Assembly: GCA_034408685.1 (NCBI GenBank)
Contig: JAWXCP010000190.1
Coordinates: 1-25,430 of the forward strand
Direction: 5' to 3'
Length of the DNA stretch: 25,430 nt
Source: JANXVY01 sp034408685
Lineage (GTDB): Bacteria > Pseudomonadota > Alphaproteobacteria > Rhizobiales > Hyphomicrobiaceae
Shown here piece after piece: positions 7,468-14,491 of the stretch. Below the pieces are notes generated by a model, which was not told the DNA's origin, ran no database searches, and worked only from the letters and a program-made list of their open reading frames with translations. Position 1 is the stretch's first letter, and each line of letters starts with the position of its first letter. A program made the translations under genes and the position numbers.

Positions 7468-9488
7468 CACCGGAAACCGATCTCAACGGTCAGGACCTGG
7501 GCATCAGCCACCGCAGGCACTTGGAACGCACCCGTCGCGGTCCTGTCGCGCGAGACGGCGCTCACCTGATAGGCCCCCGGTGCCAACACCAGCGCTGGCG
7601 ACGTCTCCATCGTGCGGGCCACGATGCCGCCAACCTGATCCCGCACCTCCCACGACACCTCGCCGCCACCGCTGACCTTCAGCTGAACCGTTTGGGCGTC
7701 GAGTTTGAGCGCAAGCTTGCGCGATGCGCCGGCCTCGAGGTCGAACTCCTGCTGCGCCTTGACGTTGAGCCCGCCAGCCGATGCATCGACCCGGTAACGG
7801 CCCGGTGCCAATTGAAACTCCGGCGTCAGAGCCGCCGACCGCGCGACCTCCCGGGGCGGCTGACTGTCGAGTGCGAAAACCCGTGTCTTGAGCCCGACCT
7901 TGCCCGCGCCGGCACCAGTGCTTGAGACGGCTTTGGCAAAAGCACCCGATGGGATCACTTGGACCGTCGCAAGACCGAGCACGAGCGCCCGCTTGACCGT
8001 GTCACCGGCGCCAACTGCGATGCGCTCGCGAACCGCTGCCGCTCCGGAGCGTGCCGTGACGTAGTACGTACCTGCGGGCAAAACGAACGTCGCCGCCGTT
8101 GCGGCAGACCGCGCGATCTCCCGGCGCCCGTCCACAGCGTCAGGATCGTCGCGCGCCAGCAAGATCGTCACGCCGTCGAGCGGCGGGCCGTCGGCCTTTG
8201 CCACCGTTGTCACCTCGAGACGCCCAGCCCCGGTGACGATCGCAGGCATCAGCACGCTGCCCGCCGTTGCCGAGACCATCTGTTCTCGCGTGATCATGCC
8301 GTCGGTGACCGTTACCCGGTATCCACCCGCTGGTAATATGAGACCTGCCTCGCTGGCCCGGCCGACCCACACCGGGCGGCGGGCTGCCGACATATCGTCA
8401 GCCTTCGTAACCGACACCATGGCCGATTGCGACACCGGTCCGTCCTTCAAATCGCGCACCGCGATCGTCACTGCGGCAGCGTCCAACGGCACCATGACAG
8501 TCGTCGCGGTCGAGCCTGATACGTTGGCGTTCGCCCGCGCCGTGGTTAAGCTGGCCGTTGCTTCGATCGCGTACGAGCCGGGTTCCAACTTGACAAACGG
8601 CGTTGCGGCGATGGTTTCGAAAACGATCACCTCGCCACGGCGCACCACCCAGCGGATGGGGGCGTCGAGCGCGGTCGCGTCGCGACCAAGCCGCGCGGAA
8701 AGTTGCAAGCCGGGCTCCGATGGCGGCGCAGGCACCGGCGCCGTCTTGGTCGCAATGGTGTCGGCCGGTTTGCTATCGGCGGCGGCCGCCTCCGCGACGG
8801 GTGCGCCGGAGGGATCGATAAGCGCCAACCGGACGGCCGCATCGACGGCGAGGGTCAGCGCCTCAGCGTCGGTCGCATCGAAGATTTTGCCGCCTGTCTT
8901 GGCAGGAATGCACGCCATCTTCTCGCGATCGGCAGGTTCGAGCGCGATCGATACGAGATGGAACCGCAATTTCGGGTTCATTGCGTGAACCTCGGCAATC
9001 GCCTCGCATGGGTCTTGGCGGCAATTATCAGTGCTATCGTGGATCAGAACGACGCTACCAGCCGCGCCCGAGGGAAACGCTTTCGCCACGTCGCGGATCG
9101 CGCCGGCAATCGGGCCTTTGCCCTTGGGATTGAGTTTATCGAGCGGAGCGATCACCCGGCTCGCGTCCCCGGCAGCGATCGGCGCCAGAATTTGCACGTC
9201 GCTGCAATCGCCCGTCCGCCGGTGACCGAACGAAGCGAGGCCATACGATGCCGACGTCGGCACTTTGGCAAGCCCGTCGCTGAGAGCCTCGCGGGCAACC
9301 TCGAATTTCGGCCGCTTGTCGCCCTCGATCTTGCCCCACATCGAGCCCGACCCGTCGAAGATGATCATCGCAGGCGGTGCGTCGGCAGCGCGTGCTGATT
9401 GAGCCGGGGCAAACCCCGCAACGACCAAGCCCGCCAGCGCCGTCAGCGACGCCGCGATCGTGTTGCGTGGGCGGTCATCTCTCGTCAT
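7467..9488 (-). CDS. Secreted VWA-domain protein with tandem beta-sandwich-like modules
   Basis: About 673 residues from the ATG at 9488, which opens a signal peptide (hydrophobic core AASLTALAGLVVAGFA, cleavage near ARAADA). An upstream in-frame start at 9518 would add ten residues before it. Residues about 35-220 form a von Willebrand factor A domain with the MIDAS motif FDGSGSM; GPIAGAIRDVAK and VVLIHDSTDNC supply the later metal-site and core strands. Cysteines in TDNCRQDPCE and KMACIP may form disulfides, as expected outside the cytoplasm. Four or five modules of about 90-100 residues follow, with endings such as LEPGSYAIEA, LPAGTYYVTA, LAPGRYRVDA and LAPGAYQVSA. The role is not known; a metal-dependent adhesion or scaffold function is inferred from VWA biology. 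Confidence 0.82.
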   Translation of the reverse strand: MTRDDRPRNTIAASLTALAGLVVAGFAPAQSARAADAPPAMIIFDGSGSMWGKIEGDKRPKFEVAREALSDGLAKVPTSASYGLASFGHRRTGDCSDVQILAPIAAGDASRVIAPLDKLNPKGKGPIAGAIRDVAKAFPSGAAGSVVLIHDSTDNCRQDPCEAIAEVHAMNPKLRFHLVSIALEPADREKMACIPAKTGGKIFDATDAEALTLAVDAAVRLALIDPSGAPVAEAAAADSKPADTIATKTAPVPAPPSEPGLQLSARLGRDATALDAPIRWVVRRGEVIVFETIAATPFVKLEPGSYAIEATASLTTARANANVSGSTATTVMVPLDAAAVTIAVRDLKDGPVSQSAMVSVTKADDMSAARRPVWVGRASEAGLILPAGGYRVTVTDGMITREQMVSATAGSVLMPAIVTGAGRLEVTTVAKADGPPLDGVTILLARDDPDAVDGRREIARSAATAATFVLPAGTYYVTARSGAAAVRERIAVGAGDTVKRALVLGLATVQVIPSGAFAKAVSSTGAGAGKVGLKTRVFALDSQPPREVARSAALTPEFQLAPGRYRVDASAGGLNVKAQQEFDLEAGASRKLALKLDAQTVQLKVSGGGEVSWEVRDQVGGIVARTMETSPALVLAPGAYQVSAVSRDRTATGAFQVPAVADAQVLTVEIGFR

Positions 9489-9587
9489 GGCAACCCGTCT
9501 GCTTGAGGACCAACGCATTGTACCAAAGAGCGAAGTGGATTAGCCAGACGCACGATCCTGAAATCTGAGACCGGGCAGCGACTGACC

Positions 9588-10175
9588 ATGAGTGAAGCGA
9601 CAACGAACCCTATGCTCGACCTGCTGGCAACGCGGCGCTCCGTCAAGCCCGACAGGCTGGCCGCGCCTGGTCCAACGCCTGACGAGTTGCACCAGATTTT
9701 GACCATCGCCGCCCGCGTCCCCGATCACAAGAAACTCGCCCCCTGGCGCTTCATCGTGTTCGAAGGTGACGCCCGTTTCAAGGCCGGCGAGATTTTTGCC
9801 GAAGCCTGCCGCCGTGAGGACAAAGAGCCACCATCCGACAAGCGGATCGAAACCGAGCGCAACCGGCTTGCTCGCGCACCTTTGGTGGTCGCGGTCGTCT
9901 CGCGCACCGTCGACAACCCCTTTGCCCCCGAATGGGAGCAGGTGCTGTCGTGCGGGGCCGCCTGTTACAATATGTGCTTGGCCGCCAACGCCATGGGCTT
10001 TGGCACCAACTGGCTGACCGACTGGGTATCCTACAGCGCGCACGTCCGGGAGGGGCTCGGCCTCGCCGCCAACGAACGCCTCGCCGGCTTCGTCTACATC
10101 GGCACCGCGATGGAGCGCTCGCCCGAGCGTGAGCGGCCAGCCATCTCCGATATCGTCAGCCACTGGCCGGCATGA
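9588..10175 (+). CDS. Nitroreductase family protein (FMN-dependent)
   Basis: 195 residues, near the length of small YdjA-type nitroreductases. The N-terminal LLATRRSVK is the family signature that contacts the FMN phosphate. ARVPDHKKLAPWRFIV and GAACYNMCLAANAMGFGTNWLTD follow the family order, and the latter forms the dimer and FMN-binding helix. These enzymes reduce nitro groups, quinones or flavins with NAD(P)H in the cytoplasm, and the physiological substrate cannot be deduced. The stop overlaps the start of folK (ATGA), so the two genes are co-transcribed. The VWA gene is divergent, with only about 100 bp between the starts for both promoters. Confidence 0.85.
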   Translation: MSEATTNPMLDLLATRRSVKPDRLAAPGPTPDELHQILTIAARVPDHKKLAPWRFIVFEGDARFKAGEIFAEACRREDKEPPSDKRIETERNRLARAPLVVAVVSRTVDNPFAPEWEQVLSCGAACYNMCLAANAMGFGTNWLTDWVSYSAHVREGLGLAANERLAGFVYIGTAMERSPERERPAISDIVSHWPA

Positions 10176-10678
10176 CGGCGCGCCTCACCGGCCCGGATGG
10201 CCGCACGTTCGACGCCGTTGTCGCGCTCGGCTCCAACGTTGGCGACAAGACCGGCAATATCGCCCGCGCGACGGCCGCGCTGACCAGCGACGGGCAGGTC
10301 ACGCTCGTTGCAGCATCGCAAAACTACCGCACCGCGCCGTGGGGCAACACCGACCAGGACTGGTTCGTCAACGCCTGTATGACCGTGACGACCACGCTCG
10401 ATCCGCACGGCCTGCTCGCCCGCTGTCTCGACGTCGAGCGACAACTTGGCCGCGTTCGTGCCGTCAAGTGGGGCCCGCGAATCATCGATCTCGACGTGCT
10501 CATCTACCGTGACGCGGTGATCGACACCGTCGACCTCGTGCTGCCGCACCCCCACATGACCAGCCGCGCGTTCGTTTTGCGTCCTCTCGCCGACATCGCG
10601 CCGGGCCTAAACATCGGCGGACACACGGTGGCCGAATGGCTGACGCGCATCCCCCACGACGATGTCGTCGCTATCTAG
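10172..10678 (+). CDS. folK: 2-amino-4-hydroxy-6-hydroxymethyldihydropteridine diphosphokinase
   Basis: 168 residues, the normal size for HPPK. It transfers pyrophosphate from ATP to 6-hydroxymethyl-7,8-dihydropterin in folate synthesis. Diagnostic motifs are ALGSNVGDK at the N-terminus, SQNYRTAPWG, QDWFVNAC, the ATP/Mg-binding WGPRIIDLDVLIY with its Asp pair, and the C-terminal PHPHMTSRAFVLRPLADI. The ATG overlaps the nitroreductase stop by four bases. folP or folB, common neighbours, are absent here. Confidence 0.93.
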   Translation: MTARLTGPDGRTFDAVVALGSNVGDKTGNIARATAALTSDGQVTLVAASQNYRTAPWGNTDQDWFVNACMTVTTTLDPHGLLARCLDVERQLGRVRAVKWGPRIIDLDVLIYRDAVIDTVDLVLPHPHMTSRAFVLRPLADIAPGLNIGGHTVAEWLTRIPHDDVVAI

Positions 10679-10704
10679 CATCGTGTCTTGGCGTGATATG
10701 CCAC

Positions 10705-10732
10705 ACAAAAAAGCCGCCGGTTGCCCGACGGC
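10705..10732 (-). terminator. Rho-independent terminator of the cytochrome c gene
   Basis: On the minus strand, GCCGTCGG and CCGGCGGC form an 8-bp stem with one G-U wobble and a 4-nt loop, followed by six T residues (10712-10707). It lies 28 bp past the cytochrome c stop. On the plus strand the stem has a C-A mismatch and no T-run, so it should act weakly, if at all, for folK. Confidence 0.85.
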
Positions 10733-10759
10733 TTGAGATTGTACGGCAGCGTTCGCGGC

Positions 10760-11152
10760 TTACTTTGCGGCGATCTTGCCGTCGGCGCCGTATTGCTTCA
10801 GGAACGCCGTCAGGTCCTTGACCTTCTGCTCATCCTTGAGGCCAGCGTAGATCATCTTGTTGCCCGGGATGTAAGCCTTCGGGTTTTCCATGTACGCAGC
10901 GAACGTAGCTTCGTCCCAAACCTTGTTGGCACCAGCCATCGCTTCCGAGTACTTGAACCCCTCAATGGAGCCCGACTTGCGGCCGATGACGCCGTTTAGC
11001 ACGGGGCCGACTTGGTTCTTGGCGGTCTCGCCGACGGCGTGGCAGGCGCGGCACTGATTGAACACAGCCTTGCCAGCTTCGACATCCTGGGCAAGTGCAG
11101 CGGTTGCTGGCGTCACGGCGACAAACGCCAATGCCAAAAGCGTCTTTTTCAT
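10760..11152 (-). CDS. Class I cytochrome c (periplasmic, c2/c550-like)
   Basis: 130 residues from the ATG at 11152, chosen because AGGGAG lies just upstream and because it opens a clean signal peptide ending ALAQ. Upstream in-frame residues are not signal-like. The mature protein has one haem-binding site, CRACH (C34, C37, H38), followed by VGPVLNGVIGR. The predicted axial Met is M100 in IPGNKM, the classical layout of mitochondrial-type cytochrome c2. It would carry electrons in the periplasm. It lies 243 bp downstream of pqqE in the same orientation, so a link to a PQQ-dependent dehydrogenase chain is plausible but inferred. Confidence 0.93.
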   Translation of the reverse strand: MKKTLLALAFVAVTPATAALAQDVEAGKAVFNQCRACHAVGETAKNQVGPVLNGVIGRKSGSIEGFKYSEAMAGANKVWDEATFAAYMENPKAYIPGNKMIYAGLKDEQKVKDLTAFLKQYGADGKIAAK

Positions 11153-11395
11153 TCTTAATCTCCCTATCGTACCTGGACCGTGGCCCGAAAATCGGCACCA
11201 AGCTCGGAACTGCAACGCGTTAGCATGCCGCCGGTTGCAAGAAATCTGCGACAAACGTGCACACATCGCCGAGGTTCATCCTCAGTGTCACACGACATTA
11301 CGCCAGATTGCCTGAACTGGTGCTGTACGAACGGGCGAATTTGCCAATCGTTCCACAGCCCTACAACTCCGGCGCCAGTCCGCCACACCGCGCGA

Positions 11396-12619
11396 TCAAC
11401 TGACCGGAACGCCAGCAATCCGGCGATAGATGAACTCGGGGGCAGCGGCATCGCTCTCGACGTTGGCCAGCGCCTTGAACTCGTCGTGCATGGGCGACAA
11501 CTCGCAGGCAGGATCGACGTTGGTCGGATCGCCGGTCATCATCATCGCCTGGCAACGGCAACCGCCCCAATCGATCTCGCGGCGGTCGCACGTCCGGCAC
11601 GGGTCCTTCATCCAGCTCGTGCCGCGGTACATCTCGAACGCCTGACCCGTCAGCCAAATGTCGCTCAGCGACTTCTCGCGCACGTTGTCAAACTGCAAGC
11701 CCGGAATGCTCTCGGCCGCATGGCACGGCAGCACCTTGCCCGCCGGCGTGATGTTCATCGACCCACGGCCCCAGCCGCCCATGCACGGCTTTGGACGCCG
11801 CGCGTAATAATCCGGCACCACGAAGTCGAACACCATGATGCCCTTGTACTTTTCCTTCGCCGCATCGACGATCTCGACCGTCTTCATCACCTGCTCGCGC
11901 GTCGGCATCAAGCTGGCGCGGTTGCGTAACGCCCAGGCGTAATACTGCACGTGTGCCACTTCCAATCGCTGGGCGCCTGCCTCGACCGCCCACGCGATGA
12001 TCGCGGGCAGGTTTTCGATATTCGCCCGGTGGATCGGCGCGTTGACGGTCAGCGGCATACCGATCTCGCGCATCCAGCCCGCAAGCTCGCGCTTTTTCGC
12101 CATCCCGCCCTTGTAGGCCGAAATGCGCTCGGCGTTGGCGTCATCGACGTCCTGGATCGACAGTTGCAGATGGTCGAGCCCGGCATCTTGAAGCGCAACG
12201 AGCCGCTCGCGCGTCAGCAACACGCCAGCCGTGATCAGGTTGGAATACAACCCGACTTCGGCTGCCGTCTTCACCAGAATTTCGAGGTCCTTGCGCGCGG
12301 TTGGCTCACCACCCGACAGGTGCAGCTGCAAAATCCCAAGCGCGGCGGCCTCGCGGAACACCCGTTGCCAATCCTCGGTGGAAAGTTCCGTGTTGGGCTT
12401 GTCCATCTCGAGCGGGTTCGAGCAGTACGGGCACTGCAACGGGCACTTGTGCGTCAGCTCAGCCAGCAGCCCCATCGGCGCCCGCCCACACGCCGGATCG
12501 GCGCTATGGTCGGCGCGCAACGGATCGGGTTTGGTCGGGTTGGCCCCAATTCCGCTGTTCCCCGTTCCAGTTGGCCCAGTCGCGGACGCAACTTTTTTAA
12601 TGGTCGCGGTGTCGTTCAT
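11396..12619 (-). CDS. pqqE: PqqA peptide cyclase (radical SAM, PQQ biosynthesis)
   Basis: 407 residues. PqqE joins Glu and Tyr of the PqqA peptide by a C-C bond, the first step of PQQ synthesis, and needs PqqD as peptide chaperone. LLAELTHKCPLQCPYC supplies the radical SAM cysteines C59, C63 and C66; LHLSGGEPT is the SAM-binding GGE motif. The C-terminal SPASM-like region has CMGGWGRG, VLPCHAAE, DPCRTCDRREIDWGGCRCQA and DPACELSP, the auxiliary iron-sulfur ligands. The N-terminus carries about 48 extra low-complexity residues (Ala/Thr/Gly/Pro) before the core. They are too short and unlike PqqD to be a fused PqqD. pqqABC lies about 10 kb away on the other strand, beyond an accessory block. 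Confidence 0.96.
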   Translation of the reverse strand: MNDTATIKKVASATGPTGTGNSGIGANPTKPDPLRADHSADPACGRAPMGLLAELTHKCPLQCPYCSNPLEMDKPNTELSTEDWQRVFREAAALGILQLHLSGGEPTARKDLEILVKTAAEVGLYSNLITAGVLLTRERLVALQDAGLDHLQLSIQDVDDANAERISAYKGGMAKKRELAGWMREIGMPLTVNAPIHRANIENLPAIIAWAVEAGAQRLEVAHVQYYAWALRNRASLMPTREQVMKTVEIVDAAKEKYKGIMVFDFVVPDYYARRPKPCMGGWGRGSMNITPAGKVLPCHAAESIPGLQFDNVREKSLSDIWLTGQAFEMYRGTSWMKDPCRTCDRREIDWGGCRCQAMMMTGDPTNVDPACELSPMHDEFKALANVESDAAAPEFIYRRIAGVPVS

Positions 12620-12899
12620 GGTGCTCTCAAGCCAGCGATTTTGCTGCCGACGTTAGAGCGTCCCGCCCCCATCCGCGAGCACCAAACTGCAGGACCGCCA
12701 TCACAACCGATAACGTTTGCGGTAGTGCCTCCGGCTGACCCGTTCACAATGCCGGGCCGCTAGCGATGAGTTCAAAAGCAAACCAACGCTTACCTTTTAG
12801 TGTCGACACCGTAGTACTGTTGGCAATTGTCGTATCCTGCTTGCGGTTTCTCCCGAACCTGTATGTTCTCGTTTCGAGCGACAAAGGCGGGGAAAAGTT

Positions 12900-13829
12900 A
12901 TGTTCGGTCTGGTGGAACGCAGCAGGTTGTCAATGTACGAATCGACACTGCGGCAGGCAAGAAGTGACGCTGATCAATTGTTTTACCCCCTGGCAGCGGT
13001 GATGGCTACTGCCGCCCTTGGAAAAATATCGGATCACATTAGTCCCGGACTCGTGATTCCGCGTCGAAGTATTCGCAATATGGTGGATGCGATACCTTCG
13101 GCGACACTATCTGAAGTTGATGCGTGGCTTGTCTCAACAATCAAACCAGCGCGCCATGAAAACGAGCTTGCGCCATATCAGATGGTCACAATTCTGAATG
13201 GTCTCATTTACGTGCGGATCATTGAGGTTGCTAAGCCTAAGTTTGCTAGGCGTTCGCACGTTTACAAAGAAAATGCTCTTGATTTTATGGAGCCTCATTT
13301 TGCAGTAGGAATGCATATGCTGGGAACTCAGGAGCAACAGGCGGACAGCTGGCGAGATCAAGTAACGAAGGCGCTTCAGTCAGAAGGATTGGCCGTTACG
13401 ACGGATGTTGATCCGAAAACTTTCTGTGTAAACGCCATTCATGAAGTCGTTCTAGAAATCAGGAGGCGTAGCTCTGCCGGCGGAGACAGTAAAAGGTATG
13501 CTTTTGCATGGTCGTGCGGATTGTTGGCAATGATTTTTGCTTCGCATCTCGCCCGGCTTTCGGGCGCGCAGTTCGAACTAATGGCAAGTTCAGCCATAGC
13601 AAAATCGTGTCTTGTGCAAGTGGGAATCGATAAATTTGAGCAGCTACATACTTCGGTGGTTGCATCATATAATCGTATGACGACCGCCATGGAAATCATC
13701 CCTGACATTGGATCGAATTTTGCCCGTTGGTTGATCCAGCAAGACGAGGAGGGCTTCGCGATGCTTGTCGAAGCGTATGATTACATTGTGCAAATAGTCG
13801 AAATCCAGTACCTTACGGAGGTGAGTTAA
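12900..13829 (+). CDS. Orphan hypothetical protein, AT-richer than its neighbours
   Basis: 309 residues from the ATG at 12900, which follows a GGGGAAAA stretch that can serve as ribosome-binding site. I recognise no family or catalytic motif. The protein looks largely helical and soluble, with one more hydrophobic stretch (FAWSCGLLAMIFASHLA) near residues 200-216 that could be a buried helix or a membrane contact. Base composition is visibly AT-richer and codon use less G/C-ending than in the surrounding genes, which suggests recent acquisition. It ends 17 bp inside the 3' end of the convergent DUF5615-like gene. A defence or mobile-element role would be a guess. Confidence 0.6.
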   Translation: MFGLVERSRLSMYESTLRQARSDADQLFYPLAAVMATAALGKISDHISPGLVIPRRSIRNMVDAIPSATLSEVDAWLVSTIKPARHENELAPYQMVTILNGLIYVRIIEVAKPKFARRSHVYKENALDFMEPHFAVGMHMLGTQEQQADSWRDQVTKALQSEGLAVTTDVDPKTFCVNAIHEVVLEIRRRSSAGGDSKRYAFAWSCGLLAMIFASHLARLSGAQFELMASSAIAKSCLVQVGIDKFEQLHTSVVASYNRMTTAMEIIPDIGSNFARWLIQQDEEGFAMLVEAYDYIVQIVEIQYLTEVS

Positions 13830-14091
13830 GCGTCCAAACATCTAAAACACTTTTTTCCATTCCCAGGCAGCGCGGGCACGTTGGGCCTGTCGAACGCCCG
13901 ACAATTCTCTGCTGGCAGGTCAGGTTGCGGTCGCGAGTGACGAGAACATCATAACGTCCATCGATTGCTGCCAGGAGTTCGCCGTCAGAGATCTGGTTAA
14001 GGCCGACGTGATGGGCTGTCGTCACATCGAATTCTACAAGTCCCCGCCGCAGTCGATGGGGCATGCAGGCGTCCAGAAGCACCTTGACCAT
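13813..14091 (-). CDS. DUF5615-like PIN-domain toxin, aberrant C-terminus
   Basis: 92 residues. The first ~57 match the DUF5615 PIN-like family: VLLDACMPHRLRR, with the first acidic residue of the nuclease site, then VGLNQISDGELLAAIDGRYDVLVTRDRNL, with the later acidic residues. Such proteins are predicted RNases paired with DUF433 antitoxins. After NLTCQQ the sequence becomes Cys-rich (PTCPRCLG) and does not resemble the usual tail, and the protein is shorter than typical members, so a frameshift or replacement of the 3' end is possible. The end overlaps the orphan gene by 17 bp. The start is 29 bp after the DUF433 stop. Confidence 0.7.
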   Translation of the reverse strand: MVKVLLDACMPHRLRRGLVEFDVTTAHHVGLNQISDGELLAAIDGRYDVLVTRDRNLTCQQRIVGRSTGPTCPRCLGMEKSVLDVWTLNSPP

Positions 14092-14120
14092 CCCCCCAAC
14101 CGTTCACGTCTTAGCTCCAT

Positions 14121-14360
14121 TCACTCCGCAGCGTCCGGCATCGCCACAGCCCGGTTGGCAAGTTCAATGACCGCGACCGGATGCTCCCGCGACACGCTCG
14201 GGAAATCGTCCAAGAATTGCTCCAAGGTCTGACCGGCCTTCAGGTAATCGAACAGCGCTTTCACGGCAACCCGTCGACCCGTGAAGCACGGTTCACCGCC
14301 AAGCCAATCGGCCGAGATGGTGATTACCGGATCTGGAACCTGATAGGTCGTTGGGGTCAT
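14121..14360 (-). CDS. DUF433 domain antitoxin
   Basis: 79 residues. The pattern ISADWLGGEPCFTGRRVAVKALFDYLKAGQ, then LEQFLDDFPSV and AVIELANRAV, is that of DUF433 proteins, small winged-helix-like DNA-binding antitoxins. They neutralise the adjacent PIN-like toxin and usually repress their own operon. The toxin gene follows in the same orientation. The start ATG at 14360 lies just downstream of the REP-like palindrome that separates the pair from the NRPS gene. Confidence 0.82.
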   Translation of the reverse strand: MTPTTYQVPDPVITISADWLGGEPCFTGRRVAVKALFDYLKAGQTLEQFLDDFPSVSREHPVAVIELANRAVAMPDAAE

Positions 14361-14430
14361 CGGCCAACCATAACATGGGTCAGCTTAAAAATAATGCACG
14401 GCGAAAAAGCTCCACCAAAAGCCCAGCTTG

Positions 14431-14464
14431 TAGGTTGGGTCAAGCGATAGCGCGACCCAACACT
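14431..14464. repeat. REP-like palindrome of the GTTGGGT type
   Basis: Perfect 8-bp arms GTTGGGTC (14434-14441) and GACCCAAC (14454-14461) surround a 12-nt centre. That centre itself pairs (GCG 14444-14446 with CGC 14451-14453), giving a long hairpin. The GTAGGTTGGGT form resembles a dispersed palindromic repeat found in many bacteria. It sits 31 bp past the NRPS stop and could also act as that operon's 3' hairpin. No copy elsewhere in the window was noticed. Confidence 0.6.
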
Positions 14465-14491
14465 CCAGCTTCGCCGGACGGCTGATTGGCT

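Noticed and set aside
12766..13002. ORF of 78 aa with one hydrophobic stretch upstream of the orphan gene
   Set aside because: It overlaps the better-supported gene starting at 12900 by about 100 bp in another frame, has no clear ribosome-binding site and an unlikely Cys/Trp-rich tail.
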